The notes beneath the pieces were generated by a model. The model saw only the letters and a list, made by a program, of their open reading frames with translations. It was not told where the DNA came from and ran no database searches. The translations under genes were made by a program, and so were the position numbers. Positions 26,049 to 34,079 of a DNA stretch of 64,000 nucleotides are shown here, piece by piece; positions within the stretch are counted from its first letter, which is position 1; the number at the start of each line of letters is the position of its first letter. This DNA is from Frankia sp. AiPa1 (GTDB lineage: Bacteria > Actinomycetota > Actinomycetes > Frankiales > Frankiaceae), in the NCBI RefSeq assembly GCF_023243075.1, contig NZ_JALKFZ020000034.1, forward strand, positions 28,180 through 92,179. Direction: 5' to 3'.

Positions 26049-27038
26049 TCAGGCGGAAGGCCCGAACTGGCGTCGGTACTCGGAGGGCGACAGGCTCGTC
26101 CACCGGCGCAGGAGGGTGCGTAGGTGGGCGGCGGTTCCAAGGCCGCTGCGCCGCGCCACGATCTCGAAACGTGGCTCGCCCTGTTCAATCATCCTGCAGG
26201 CGAATGCGACCCGCTCACCGGTGAGCCACGCCAGCGGGGTCGTACCCAACTGGGCCTGGAACCGGCGGTGCAGGGTCGCCGGGCTGACCGACGCCCGCCT
26301 GGCGAGGTCAGCGACCGTCAGCGGTGTGTCCAGCCGCTCAAGCGCCCAAGCCAGGAGCGGTGCGAGCGACTCGTCCCTGATCTCGGGAACGGGGCGGACG
26401 ATGAACTGCCGCTGCCCGCCGTCGCGGCGCGGCGTGAACACCAGCCGCCGGCTGACGGCGGTGGCGATCTCGGCGCCGTGATCGCGGCGGACGAGGTGCA
26501 GGCCGAGGTCCAAGGCCGCCGCGCTCCCGGCGGCGGTGAGGATGTCGCCGTCGTCGACGAACAGCACGTCCTCCTCGAGGCGCACCGACGGGAACCGGGC
26601 GCGGAACGTGTCCGCCCACATCCAGTGGGCCGTCGCTCGCCGGCCGTCGAGGACGCCAGCCTCCGCGAGCGTGAACGCGCCGCTGCACAGGCCGACGAGG
26701 CGCGCTCCGCGGGCATGCGCGCGGCGGACGGCGTCCAGCACGGCCGGGCGGCGCGGCACGTGGACGTCGGGCCGGTTCGGAACGATCAGCATATCCGCCG
26801 TGTCGGCGAGACCCAGGTCGGCAATGCCCGTGAGCGTGAAGAACCCATCGCGCATGAGCGTGGCCGGCGCGGGCGAGCAGAGCTGGAAATCGTACAGTTC
26901 GCGACCGAGCTCGGGCCTGCGCAAACCGAACACCTCGGTGACGCAGCCGAGCTCGAACGGGTTCGACTGCTCGTCGACGATCACGACGACGCGGCGCGGG
27001 CCCACGGCACCGCCCCCCTGCGAGGAACCATGCGGCAT
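26049..27038 (-). CDS. GlxA/FtrA-type AraC regulator
   Basis: A 329-residue regulator with a DJ-1/PfpI-like domain (VVVIVDEQSNPFELGCVTEV; elbow GARLVGLCSGAFTLAEAGVL) and an AraC DNA-binding domain (LTVADLARRASVSPATLHRR; FEIVARRSGLGTAAHLRTLL). FtrA-type regulators sense small metabolites through the DJ-1 part. It is divergent from a cupin gene at 27090 with about 50 bases between them, so it probably controls that gene. The 3' end abuts flavodoxin shard F. Confidence 0.9.
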   Translation of the reverse strand: MPHGSSQGGGAVGPRRVVVIVDEQSNPFELGCVTEVFGLRRPELGRELYDFQLCSPAPATLMRDGFFTLTGIADLGLADTADMLIVPNRPDVHVPRRPAVLDAVRRAHARGARLVGLCSGAFTLAEAGVLDGRRATAHWMWADTFRARFPSVRLEEDVLFVDDGDILTAAGSAAALDLGLHLVRRDHGAEIATAVSRRLVFTPRRDGGQRQFIVRPVPEIRDESLAPLLAWALERLDTPLTVADLARRASVSPATLHRRFQAQLGTTPLAWLTGERVAFACRMIEQGEPRFEIVARRSGLGTAAHLRTLLRRWTSLSPSEYRRQFGPSA

Positions 27039-27089
27039 ATGCGATTCCTAGCACTGACGGCTGGGTGCGGATCTGGCGACGATGGGCGG

Positions 27090-27485
27090 GTGACCACTGA
27101 ACCGATCGAACTGAGCGACGCTTTGGCCTCCTTCGACGCGCTGTGGAGCCCGCGCGTCGTGACCCGGGTCAACGACTACGACGTCCGTGTCGCCAAGGTC
27201 GCCGGTGAGCACCTCTGGCACGCACACGACGACACCGACGAGTTCTTCCTGGTCCTGGCCGGCGAGCTCCACATCGGCCTGCGGGAGGCCGCCGGGGAGC
27301 GGACGGTCCGGCTCCCGCGGGGCGTGGTGTTCACCGTGCCCCGCGGCGTCGAGCACCGGCCGGCCGCGCCGTCGGGCGCGGCGATTCTGCTGTTCGAGCC
27401 GACCGGGACGCCGACGGTCGGTACCCGCCACGAGGAGATCCCCGCCCACGTCGACGTCACGACTGGTCACCCTCTCGGCTTCTGA
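27090..27485 (+). CDS. Cupin-domain protein
   Basis: A single-cupin protein of 131 residues. Metal-binding motif 1 is LWHAHDDTDEFFLVLAGELH (H-x-H, E) and motif 2 is LPRGVVFTVPRGVEHRPAAP (final H). GTG start at 27090 (VTTEPIELSDALASFD). Such small cupins act as isomerases, dioxygenase-like enzymes or sensors; no substrate can be assigned. It is divergent from, and likely regulated by, the GlxA-type regulator. Confidence 0.85.
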   Translation: MTTEPIELSDALASFDALWSPRVVTRVNDYDVRVAKVAGEHLWHAHDDTDEFFLVLAGELHIGLREAAGERTVRLPRGVVFTVPRGVEHRPAAPSGAAILLFEPTGTPTVGTRHEEIPAHVDVTTGHPLGF

Positions 27486-27627
27486 CAGCCGCACGGATAT
27501 CGACAGTCGCGCGGCGGCTGGACGGCCAGCGGGGCTGGCCACGCCGGCATGCCGGGTCGCCGCCGCCGGCCACGTGCCGGCCACCGAGCGGAGGTAGGCC
27601 GTGCATCCTCAACCTTTTCGACTTGTG

Positions 27628-28029
27628 CTACCGGGTGACGATGACCGTCGCGCGGTGTCCGGCAGCGTTCTTGAGCTTGGTGTCGCCTGTGAGCAGGTCG
27701 CAGCCGAGTGCTTCGGCGAGCGCGATGTAGGCGGCGTCGTAGGCGCCGAGGTTGTGCCGCAGCTTCCACATCCGGGGGTGGTAGGGCCAGACCGGATGGC
27801 GGGTGATCCGCAGGCGCGCGTAGTCAGCCAGCATCTGCTCGCCGCGATGGTCAGTGATCTTCTTCCCGGCCGCAAGCCCGCGGACTGTTGACGCGACCTC
27901 GACGTCGAGATGGTGCGGGGCGTGCAGCGTGCGCGGGGCGGACAGACGCTGCCGGAGCAGCTTGTCGTCGCCGCGGACGGAAAGCACATCAATGACGAGC
28001 GAGCAGTCGACCACGTACGTGAGAGTCAA
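27628..28029 (-). CDS. vapC: VapC-type PIN-domain toxin
   Basis: A 133-residue PIN ribonuclease with acidic residues in YVVDCSLVIDVL, LDVEVASTV, AYDAAYIALAEAL and LLTGDTKLKNA. The start overlaps the stop of the antitoxin gene at 28026 by four bases. The complete module suggests that it functions. It sits between the cupin and flavodoxin shard G. Confidence 0.9.
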   Translation of the reverse strand: MTLTYVVDCSLVIDVLSVRGDDKLLRQRLSAPRTLHAPHHLDVEVASTVRGLAAGKKITDHRGEQMLADYARLRITRHPVWPYHPRMWKLRHNLGAYDAAYIALAEALGCDLLTGDTKLKNAAGHRATVIVTR

Positions 28030-28271
28030 CGCCGTCCCTCGTCGCGCGCCGCGAGAATGTCGTCCATGGTGAGCTCCACCGGTTCCCTGTCGCGGGCGAT
28101 GCGGGCGATGACCTCGGCATTGGTCTCCGTGGCCGCGTCGGCATCCATCAGGTCCCGCAAGTACCCGGACAGTGACTGGCCCAGCGATCTGGCGCGCTCG
28201 CGGAGGACCGCGAGCGTCGTCGGATCGACATCGCGCACCTGGATGATGCCCAGGTCGGCGGACTCGCTCAT
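28026..28271 (-). CDS. vapB: FitA-like ribbon-helix-helix antitoxin
   Basis: An 81-residue antitoxin with an N-terminal RHH fold: IIQVRDVDPTTLAVLRERAR and SLGQSLSGYLRDLM, then an acidic toxin-binding tail (PVELTMDDILAARDEGRR). Upstream of 28271 on the coding strand, the AT-rich AGCGTAAATATATG is a probable -10 region or operator. It forms an operon with the PIN toxin. Confidence 0.88.
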   Translation of the reverse strand: MSESADLGIIQVRDVDPTTLAVLRERARSLGQSLSGYLRDLMDADAATETNAEVIARIARDREPVELTMDDILAARDEGRR

Positions 28272-28339
28272 ATATTTACGCTACCACGCTTTCATGCACG
28301 GCGCATGAACCCTCTTCGATATTCGACCAGACCCGAGCA

Positions 28340-28580
28340 CTACGGCATCAGGTGCGCCGCCGTGCTGGCGCCCAGCTCCCAGCATGCCCCCCGGTCCTTC
28401 GCGTCCGCGGTACCGATCACCGTCACCGGCTCGCACAACCGCCGCCAACGCAGGCCGGTAGCGATCGACTCCACCGCCCGCACCGCACCCATCGTGTCGT
28501 TATTGCCATGCACGTACAGCGCGTAAGGGTGGCCGACGGTGGCGTCCAAACAGGGGTAATAGGCTTGGTCGAAGAAATGT
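28340..28580 (-). pseudogene. Flavodoxin-like gene, C-terminal half (copy G)
   Basis: Encodes HFFDQAYYPCLDATVGHPYA, HGNNDTMGAVRAVESIATGL and ACWELGASTAAHLMP plus stop. It begins within the 9-bp sequence AAGAAATGT (28572-28580, plus strand), which recurs at 30309-30317 at the broken edge of the N-terminal half (copy H). Joining the two halves across that repeat restores one frame. Confidence 0.92.
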
Positions 28581-28689
28581 GCCGAACCCTGGTCATGGCT
28601 CGGCCACGGGACGAAGTCACCCGGACCTGCCCAGTCGACCGACCGGGCAGGGTTCACCACCGGACGGCCATTGGCTCATCCGGCCGCCA

Positions 28690-28865
28690 AGCCGACGTGT
28701 GCATCGGATTCCGTGGAGTTGCGACCAGTCGCGCCTGGTCCGCAGGGGTGGTGCGTGCTGGGTCGCAAGTTCTGCACAGCCGGACCGTGCGTCGCCCGTG
28801 GTACTGGAACGACAACTACGTGATTCCGGCGTCGGCACGCCCCCTGAGGTGCCCCCTGCTCGGAC
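28690..28865 (+). pseudogene. AAA-type ATPase gene, 5' shard
   Basis: The DNA aligns with the region around the start of the ATPase gene at 21559: the upstream stretch GATTCCGTGGAGTTGCGACC, then codons for RKFCTAGPC, then after frame damage YVIPASARP and a degraded EVP-like segment. Both the upstream non-coding DNA and the first ~30 codons are conserved; the P-loop region is missing. Confidence 0.65.
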
Positions 28866-28909
28866 TGGCCTGGCGACGAGGGAGTTGAGGATTTGCTAAA
28901 CTTCAGGCC

Positions 28910-29015
28910 GTGGACGAGTGGGATGTCCGCGTCACAGACGAGTTCCTGAGCTGGGTCGACGAACTCGACCGGAGGTCCAAGGCGCTCGTCATCGACGCGA
29001 TCGATCGACGACGAG
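28910..29015 (+). pseudogene. HigB-like toxin, N-terminal shard
   Basis: From GTG 28910 the frame reads DEWDVRVTDEFLSWVDELDR and RSKALVIDAID, the typical start of Gp49/HigB-type toxins (WDV...F..W...L). It then passes out of frame into the NACHT-TPR fragment. A TAAACT -10-like hexamer lies upstream. The missing C-terminal part resembles what survives at 12149, but the two pieces are not adjacent. Confidence 0.7.
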
Positions 29016-29025
29016 CATCCCCTTC

Positions 29026-30308
29026 ATGGTCGCGGACCGCGTCGCCGGCGGCGCGCTGCGCCGGTGGGTGCTGCGGCGACCGGCGGAGAAACCCCGCAAT
29101 CCCTCCGCCCCGATTCGGATCGCGCTACGCCGGCCGCGGTATCCCGCCGTGGTCGGCGGCGTCCTGATCGGCGCGGTTGGTGGAACGCTGCTCCTGCTGG
29201 TGGCGAACAGACAACCCGGGCCCAGGGACAGCCTGGAGATCGGGATCGCGGCCGCTCTCGTCACCGTGCCGCTGTTGGTGCTGCTGCTCGAGCTCGGGCA
29301 GGGATCGTCGGTGGATACTGCGCGGGCCGCCGATCCCCGCGACGTCCTCGCCCAGGACCGCGCCGCCGCGCTGTTGCGTGGACTCTTCGCCGGGATCGTA
29401 GGTGGGGTCGCGGTCGGTCTGAGCGGCGGATACGCCGGTGGTGCCGCCGCGCCGTTCCTTGCTGGCCTCGTCAGCGGGGTGGCCCTTGCGATCGTGGGCG
29501 CGACCTTGAGCGGACTCGGTTCGGCCTGGGGGGCGCTTGGCGTGGCCCGGCTGTGGCTCGCGTGGCGGGGCCGGACGCCGCTGCGGGTGATGACGTTCCT
29601 CGCCGACGCGCGCGACCGTGGCGTCCTACGCCACGCCGGCGCCGCCTACCAGTTCCGCCACATCGAGTTGCAGCGGCGCCTCGCCAGCGGTTATCGGCAC
29701 CAGGTGGGGGACGGCGTCGGCGCCCCGCAGGGCAGGCCGGACCGACGAGCCGTACCAGTCACTCCCGTTCCCCCTCTCCCTAGTCCTACCTCCGCGAATC
29801 CGAGCCCGCCCCGCCGGGCTGCCCGCCCGCACGAGGACGAGACGCTGCAACGCTTCCGAGCGACGGTGGGCGCCGACCACTTCGCCACCCTCGCGATGGC
29901 CAGCAAAGCGGCGCGGACGCTCTACGATCAGGGCGACTACCAGGCCGCGTGGTCCATGGACGAGGACACCCACGCCCGCCGGCTGCGGGTGCTCGGCGAG
30001 GACCACCTCGACACCCTCTCGTCCGCCAACAATCTCGCCCGCGACCTGGCCGCGCTCGGTGACTACCAGGCCGCCCGCGCCCTGTTCGAAGACACCTTGA
30101 GCCGGAAGAAGCGGATGTTGGGCGATGACCACGGGTCGACGCTGATTACGGCGGCCGGTTTCGCGGACGTCCTGTGGGCCCTGGGCGAGCGGAAGGCCGC
30201 CCGGGCCGCCTATGAGGACACGCTGAGCCGCCAACGTCGTTTGCTCGGCGATGACCACCCCGCTGTCCTGCTCGCCACAGCACGCCTCGCCGAGCTCCTA
30301 CGCAATCA
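29026..30308 (+). pseudogene. NACHT/STAND-type membrane protein with TPRs, truncated at both ends
   Basis: The readable part has four hydrophobic segments (VVGGVLIGAVGGTLLLLVA; ALVTVPLLVLLLEL; GLFAGIVGGVAVGLSGGYA; GLVSGVALAIVGATLSGLG), then MTFLADARDRGVLRHAG with AYQFRHIELQRRLA, the standard end of actinobacterial NACHT ATPases. Three kinesin-light-chain-type TPRs follow (for example DYQAARALFEDTLSRKKRML). The NTPase domain upstream is gone, and the sequence enters antisense flavodoxin copy H after LAELLRNQ. Relatives are signalling or defence STAND proteins. An ATG at 29026 could give a membrane-TPR product, but it would be unregulated by nucleotide. Confidence 0.65.
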
Positions 30309-30529
30309 AAGAAATGTTTCAGAGCGCCGGACATATAGCCAATATTGGCCGGGGTCCCCAATACATAGCCATTCGCACCCAAGACATCAACCGCAGTTGC
30401 CGCCAGCGCCGGACGTACCTGTACATCGACACCATCAATCTCGTCTGTCCGGGCTCCCGAAAGCACCACTTCCAGCATCTCTTGCATGTTCGGCGAGGGA
30501 GTGTGGTGGACAACCAGCAATGTCGGCAT
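30309..30529 (-). pseudogene. Flavodoxin-like gene, N-terminal half (copy H)
   Basis: Starts at ATG 30529 with MPTLLVVHHTPSPNMQEMLE, continues through NGYVLGTPANIGYMSGALKH and breaks after FFD. The broken edge carries AAGAAATGT, repeated at the edge of C-half G. The serine-recombinase remnant starts about 50 bases beyond its 5' end. Confidence 0.92.
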
Positions 30530-30577
30530 GAAACCAGGATACAAGGTAAGCCCGCCCTCGCGATGAGGGCGGGCATG

Positions 30578-30900
30578 TTATGTCACCTTCCAAATGGCCT
30601 CCAGGCGCGCGGCGTCAAAAGTCCGTGCGCCCTTCTTCGTCGGCGGTTTAAGTACAACGGCCTCGATCACCGTCTCAATGATGGCCCGGCGCTGCTCAAG
30701 CTCCAGGGTTTCCCACTCGGCCGCCACGTTCGTTACCCGTGGGACGCCGGCGCGCCACCGTGCCCACTCGCTTTGGCCCGCCAAGAGTTGGGCCTTTTCT
30801 TCCTCCAGCCCGCCTACCGTGGGAAACGCCAGCGCCGCCGAACGTTCGCCAGCCCGATACGCTGCCATCACCTCGGCTATCTGCCGTTCCACCCTTTCCA
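30578..30900 (-). pseudogene. Large serine recombinase, C-terminal remnant
   Basis: The 104-residue frame ends RRAIIETVIEAVVLKPPTKK and FDAARLEAIWKV, the conserved C-terminal end of large serine recombinases/resolvases. A coiled segment (GLEEEKAQLLAG) precedes it. The catalytic resolvase domain and zinc ribbon are missing. This is the only recombinase sequence recognised in the window and it borders the flavodoxin N-half. Confidence 0.7.
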
Positions 30901-31336
30901 GGGTAGCTCTTCAGCTGAGGTTGTGGCTGGATGTGCTGTTCAGGCCGGGTGCTTGCGGAAAGTCGCATGCGCCGCGGGGTCACACTACGTGTCGCGCAGG
31001 GCTCGCCGCCCCGTGGCGCCGAGCGGGCCCGGCTTCTGCCCCGTGCCGTGGAGACTGATGCGTCGGGCCGTGCCGACCGGGAGGTTCTGACAGCCGCTGA
31101 CAAGATCCGCGATGCGCAGCCAGTCAGCCGTGTGATAAGCGTTGGTCCGCGAGCCCATGCTGCCGGGCCCGCCCCGCCCAGCCCAAGGGGGGACACGCAC
31201 GGCTGGGCCCGGTTGCGCCTACGTCGGCGGCTGCTTCCCGTGACGGCGGCGCTCACTGCCGACGAGGACGCGCTGCGCGAGCAGGTCGAGGCACCGGTGC
31301 ACCGGCCATCCCATCGGGCACAATCGCCGAGAGGAG
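30901..31336. other. Spacer with decayed sequence
   Basis: No convincing gene. Near 30970-31010 the DNA resembles 9665-9700 (CACGTGTCG-type stretch beside another remnant), and HGWARLRLRRRL near 31200 faintly recalls the Fic shard at 14478. Both are weak. Confidence 0.3.
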
Positions 31337-31651
31337 GTGAGCATGCATCCGTTGATCGAGGCCAGGCGGGCAGAGATCCAAGGACTCTGCCGTCGACTTG
31401 GCATCCGCCGCCTCGACCTCTTCGGCTCCGCGACCAGCGACGCCTTCGACCTCGACAGCAGCGACGTCGATGTCCTCGTCGAGTTCGACGATCGCGCCGA
31501 ATTCGACTACTACGGCACCTACTTCGCCCTCAAGGAGGGCCTCGAGAGCATGTTGGGCTGCGCCGTTGATGTCGTCAGCGTCACCAGCATTCGCAACCCC
31601 TATTTCCACGAGCAGGTCATGCGCACCAGGCAGCCCCTGTATGCCGCCTGA
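31337..31651 (+). CDS. mntA: MntA-type nucleotidyltransferase antitoxin
   Basis: A minimal nucleotidyltransferase of about 102 residues. The catalytic signature is complete: LFGSATSDAFDLDSSDVDVL (GS...D-x-D), followed by VEFDDRAEFDYYGTYFALKE. MntA enzymes AMPylate and silence the partner HEPN toxin. GAGGAGGT precedes the start; GTG 31337 or ATG 31343 would serve. The stop overlaps the hepT start at 31641. A frameshifted shard of a close relative is at 45985. Confidence 0.9.
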   Translation: MSMHPLIEARRAEIQGLCRRLGIRRLDLFGSATSDAFDLDSSDVDVLVEFDDRAEFDYYGTYFALKEGLESMLGCAVDVVSVTSIRNPYFHEQVMRTRQPLYAA

Positions 31652-31982
31652 CCCGCGGAAGTACCTCTGGGATGCCGCGAACGCGGCTGAACTCGCCAGA
31701 AACTTCGCCCATGGCCAGACCTTCACCGACTATCAGGCGAACGCGATGCTCCGCGCCGCCGTCGAGCGCGAGTTCGAAATCATCGGCGAGGCACTCAACC
31801 AGCTGTCCAAAGTCGCCCCGGACCTCGCCGCCGCGATCCCCGAGCTCCCCCGAATAGTCGCCTTTCGGAACATCCTCATCCATGGCTACGCCACCGTCGA
31901 CGACGCCCTCGTCTGGCAGGTGCTCCAAGAAAAACTTCCCGAGCTCGAACGAGTGGTCCGCAGAATGCTGGCGGCCGACTGA
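31641..31982 (+). CDS. hepT: HepT-type HEPN ribonuclease toxin
   Basis: A 113-residue HEPN RNase with the R-x4-H-x-Y active site as RNILIHGY near residue 77, and REFEIIGEALNQL typical of DUF86. It overlaps mntA by 11 bases, the usual coupling. The pair is the only complete mntA-hepT module in the window; three other HepT-related fragments lie at 9754, 39256 and 48126. Confidence 0.9.
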   Translation: MPPDPRKYLWDAANAAELARNFAHGQTFTDYQANAMLRAAVEREFEIIGEALNQLSKVAPDLAAAIPELPRIVAFRNILIHGYATVDDALVWQVLQEKLPELERVVRRMLAAD

Positions 31983-32091
31983 CCCCGTAGCGACAATTCC
32001 GACCGGCGAGCGAGGCATTGTCCCGGGCGATCAGATGGCAGGATGGCCGCCGGTCGAGCCTTCGATAGTTCGGGGTCGACACCGACGGCTT

Positions 32092-32180
32092 GTCCCGTAT
32101 CGCCTGATCACAGGTCAATCCCTCGTCACGGGCATAGGTCGCCCGGCGCGCGCCACGCTCAGCACGGGAGCCACCCGGTC
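32092..32180 (-). pseudogene. Fic-family protein, C-terminal shard
   Basis: Encodes ARRATYARDEGLTCDQAIRD, identical but for one residue to the winged-helix part of the Fic remnant at 14478-14968. Sequence on both sides is unrelated. Confidence 0.8.
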
Positions 32181-32298
32181 GCAACCCACCCAGGCCCAGT
32201 GAATCTGCGCCGCCGCGGCGGTCGCTGGCGGACTGCTGAGAACTGCCCTGAAACGGGGCCCGGTTCGGGCGGCGTCCGGGCTTTGTACGCTCACCATC

Positions 32299-32896
32299 AT
32301 GAGCGTGGGTTACAAAGGAGCAAGGGCACGGACCGCCGCCGCGCCGGAAATTCTGACTGTCGCCGACCGCGTCGCGTGGCGCGCCTGGCTCGACGTGAAC
32401 GAGGACGTCTCCGACGGCGTCTGGCTGGTCCTGGCCAAGAAAGGCACCACGTCGCCGACATCGTTGCGCTACGACCTCGCGCTCGAGGAGGTGCTGTGCA
32501 GCGGCTGGATCGACGGGCAGAAGAAGAGCGGGGACGCCGCCACCTTCCAGATCCGCTTCACCCCACGCCGTAAGGCGTCATTGTGGTCGCAACGCAACAC
32601 CGCCCTGGTGGCGCGGCTGATCGATGAGGGCCGGATGCGGCCTCGGGGCCAGGCCGAGGTCGAGCGCGCGCAGGCGGACGGACGCTGGGACCGGGCCTAC
32701 CCGGGGGCGGCGGACGCCCAGATCCCCGACGACCTGGCGCCGCGCTGGCGGCATCCGCCACGGCCAGCGCGGCGTTCGTCGCCCTGACCGCGCCGATCGC
32801 TACTCCGTCCTGCACCGCCTGCTGACGGCCTCGAACCCGGCGACCCGCGCCACCCGGCTGGCCGCCCTGCTCGCGACGCTGGAGGATGGTCGTTGA
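32299..32896 (+). pseudogene. YdeI/OmpD-associated family protein, frameshifted
   Basis: From ATG 32299 the protein matches the YdeI family: VWLVLAKKGTTSPTSLRYDL, CSGWIDGQKKSGD, FTPRRKASLWSQRNTALVAR. After IPDDLA the frame is wrong, but the expected continuation (ALAASATASAAFVALT, then RADRYSVLHRLLTA to LEDGR-stop) appears in the other two frames. Two 1-bp deletions, near 32742 and 32787, explain this. Sequencing error is possible, since everything else is intact. Confidence 0.75.
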
Positions 32897-32915
32897 CGGA
32901 GCGATCTCCGGTCAA

Positions 32916-33226
32916 CTACGGCATCAGGCTCGCGGCGACCGTGGCCCCCAGCTCCCAGCACGCCTCTCGAGCAGGCAGGGGTAATACACCTGGTCGAAAA
33001 AATGTTTTAAAGCCCCTGACATGTAGCCGATGTTGGCGGGCGTCCCCAGCAGGTAGCCGTCCGCGGCCAGCACATCAACCGGAGTAGCGGCCAGCGCCGG
33101 GCGCACCTCAACATCCACTCCCTCAATCGCCTCGTCTCTGGCACCGGCCAGCACCGCTTCCAACATGGCCTGCATGGACGGCGAAGGCGTGTGGTGGACG
33201 ATCAACAGGGTCGGCATCGCGACCAT
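32916..33226 (-). pseudogene. Flavodoxin-like gene with internal deletion (copy I)
   Basis: N-terminal part is normal (MPTLLIVHHTPSPSMQAMLE to ALKHFFDQVYYPCL). The sequence then jumps to DNA encoding, in a different frame, REACWELGATVAASLMP and stop. About 151 bases are missing, so the frame is lost. The left edge of the deletion is again the HFFDQ-YYPCL site. Confidence 0.9.
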
Positions 33227-33244
33227 GTTAGGGCAGGCGCCACC

Positions 33245-33480
33245 TCGACATCAGGGGCTGGACCGAGGCGACCGGCGGCCAAGGAGAGGCTGAGGCCCTG
33301 CTGGCCACTCTCCGCACCCTCGAAGTGCAGCACGCCGAGTGGCAGCGCATCCCCCGGACCGGCCTGCAGCCGCGGCAGCAGGAGCTGATCGAGTGAGATG
33401 AGCGGACCCGGCTCTTCCATGCGTTCGAGGCCACGGTGATCCCCGGCCTCCTCCAGCACCTGGCCCAGTCCGCCTGCTCG
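33245..33480 (+). pseudogene. Scr1/DUF5753-type XRE regulator remnant
   Basis: The frame reads HAEWQRIPRTGLQPRQQELI then an in-frame TGA at 33394, then FHAFEATVIPGLLQHLAQSA. W..R...GL.PRQ.EL with VIPGLLQ is the signature around the start of the DUF5753 domain in Scr1-like actinobacterial regulators. The HTH domain and the rest of DUF5753 are absent. Confidence 0.6.
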
Positions 33481-33600
33481 ACGGCGGACAGTCGGCCAGT
33501 TCCGGGCGGTGGTGAGCGTGGCGGTATCCGCCGTCAGCGCCGTACCCGGAACCACCGGGCGGACACGCTGTTCGCGCCGCCGGCCCACCACGCCACCGGG

Positions 33601-33900
33601 CATGGCCCGGTCGCGGTGGAGGCGGGCGATCCGAACGGGGACGGCAGCACCGACCTCGCCGTCGCCAACACCGAGGACGGCACGGTATCGGTGCCGCTGG
33701 GCAGGGGGTGACGGCACCTTCCAGTCCCCGCGGACCTATCCCGCCGGCCCGGACCCGTCGGGAACGAACATCGGTGACGTCACCGGAGACGGCGACGACC
33801 GCCTCGACGTGGTCGTCGCGAACAGCCGCGGCAGCACGATTACGGTCCTGGTGAACACGGGCGGCCCCACGCCCGGCTGCCGGTCGGCCTCGGCCGCCGG
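33601..33900 (+). pseudogene. FG-GAP/VCBS repeat (integrin-like) remnant
   Basis: Two beta-propeller repeats are visible: AGDPNGDGSTDLAVANTEDG and, after a frameshift at about 33708, GDVTGDGDDRLDVVVANSRG with STITVLVNTG. D-x-N/T-G-D-G-x-x-D-L/V is the calcium-binding FG-GAP motif of secreted proteins. There is no signal peptide or start. Confidence 0.6.
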
Positions 33901-34079
33901 TTGCCAGCACTGCTCAGGCACAGACGCGGGACGGACGGACCGGAACGGCCGAAAACCTCCTGGCGTTCCTCTCGTGCGGGCCGTCACCGGGTCGGAGTAA
34001 CGTACGAGAATGGTCGGCGCACGGATGCCGTGGGCGCCGTGACGGCGCCGGTCCTCCCCCTACAGTGAGGAACGCACCG

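Larger units (their letters stand above)
28581..30317. mobile_element. 1.74-kb insert interrupting a flavodoxin-like gene
   Basis: The segment lies between flavodoxin C-half (28340-28580) and N-half (30318-30529), both on the minus strand and in the order expected of one gene. AAGAAATGT occurs at each edge (28572-28580 and 30309-30317). Deleting one repeat plus the intervening DNA gives 453 bases, 151 codons, in frame, the length predicted from copy A. The insert holds an AAA-ATPase 5' shard, a higB N-terminal shard and a NACHT-TPR gene cut at both ends; I see no transposase or integrase. The insertion itself is inferred; the geometry is seen. Confidence 0.6.

Noticed and set aside
26124..27485. 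453-codon plus-strand frame covering the GlxA regulator and cupin
   Set aside because: Only the part from 27090 is protein-like (the cupin). The upstream part is antisense to the regulator.
28572..30317. Classical insertion sequence with transposase
   Set aside because: The segment has a 9-bp direct repeat but no transposase and no terminal inverted repeats that I could find.
31180..31250. Possible third Fic shard (HGWARLRLRRRL)
   Set aside because: The similarity covers about 12 residues and falls apart on both sides; too weak to call.
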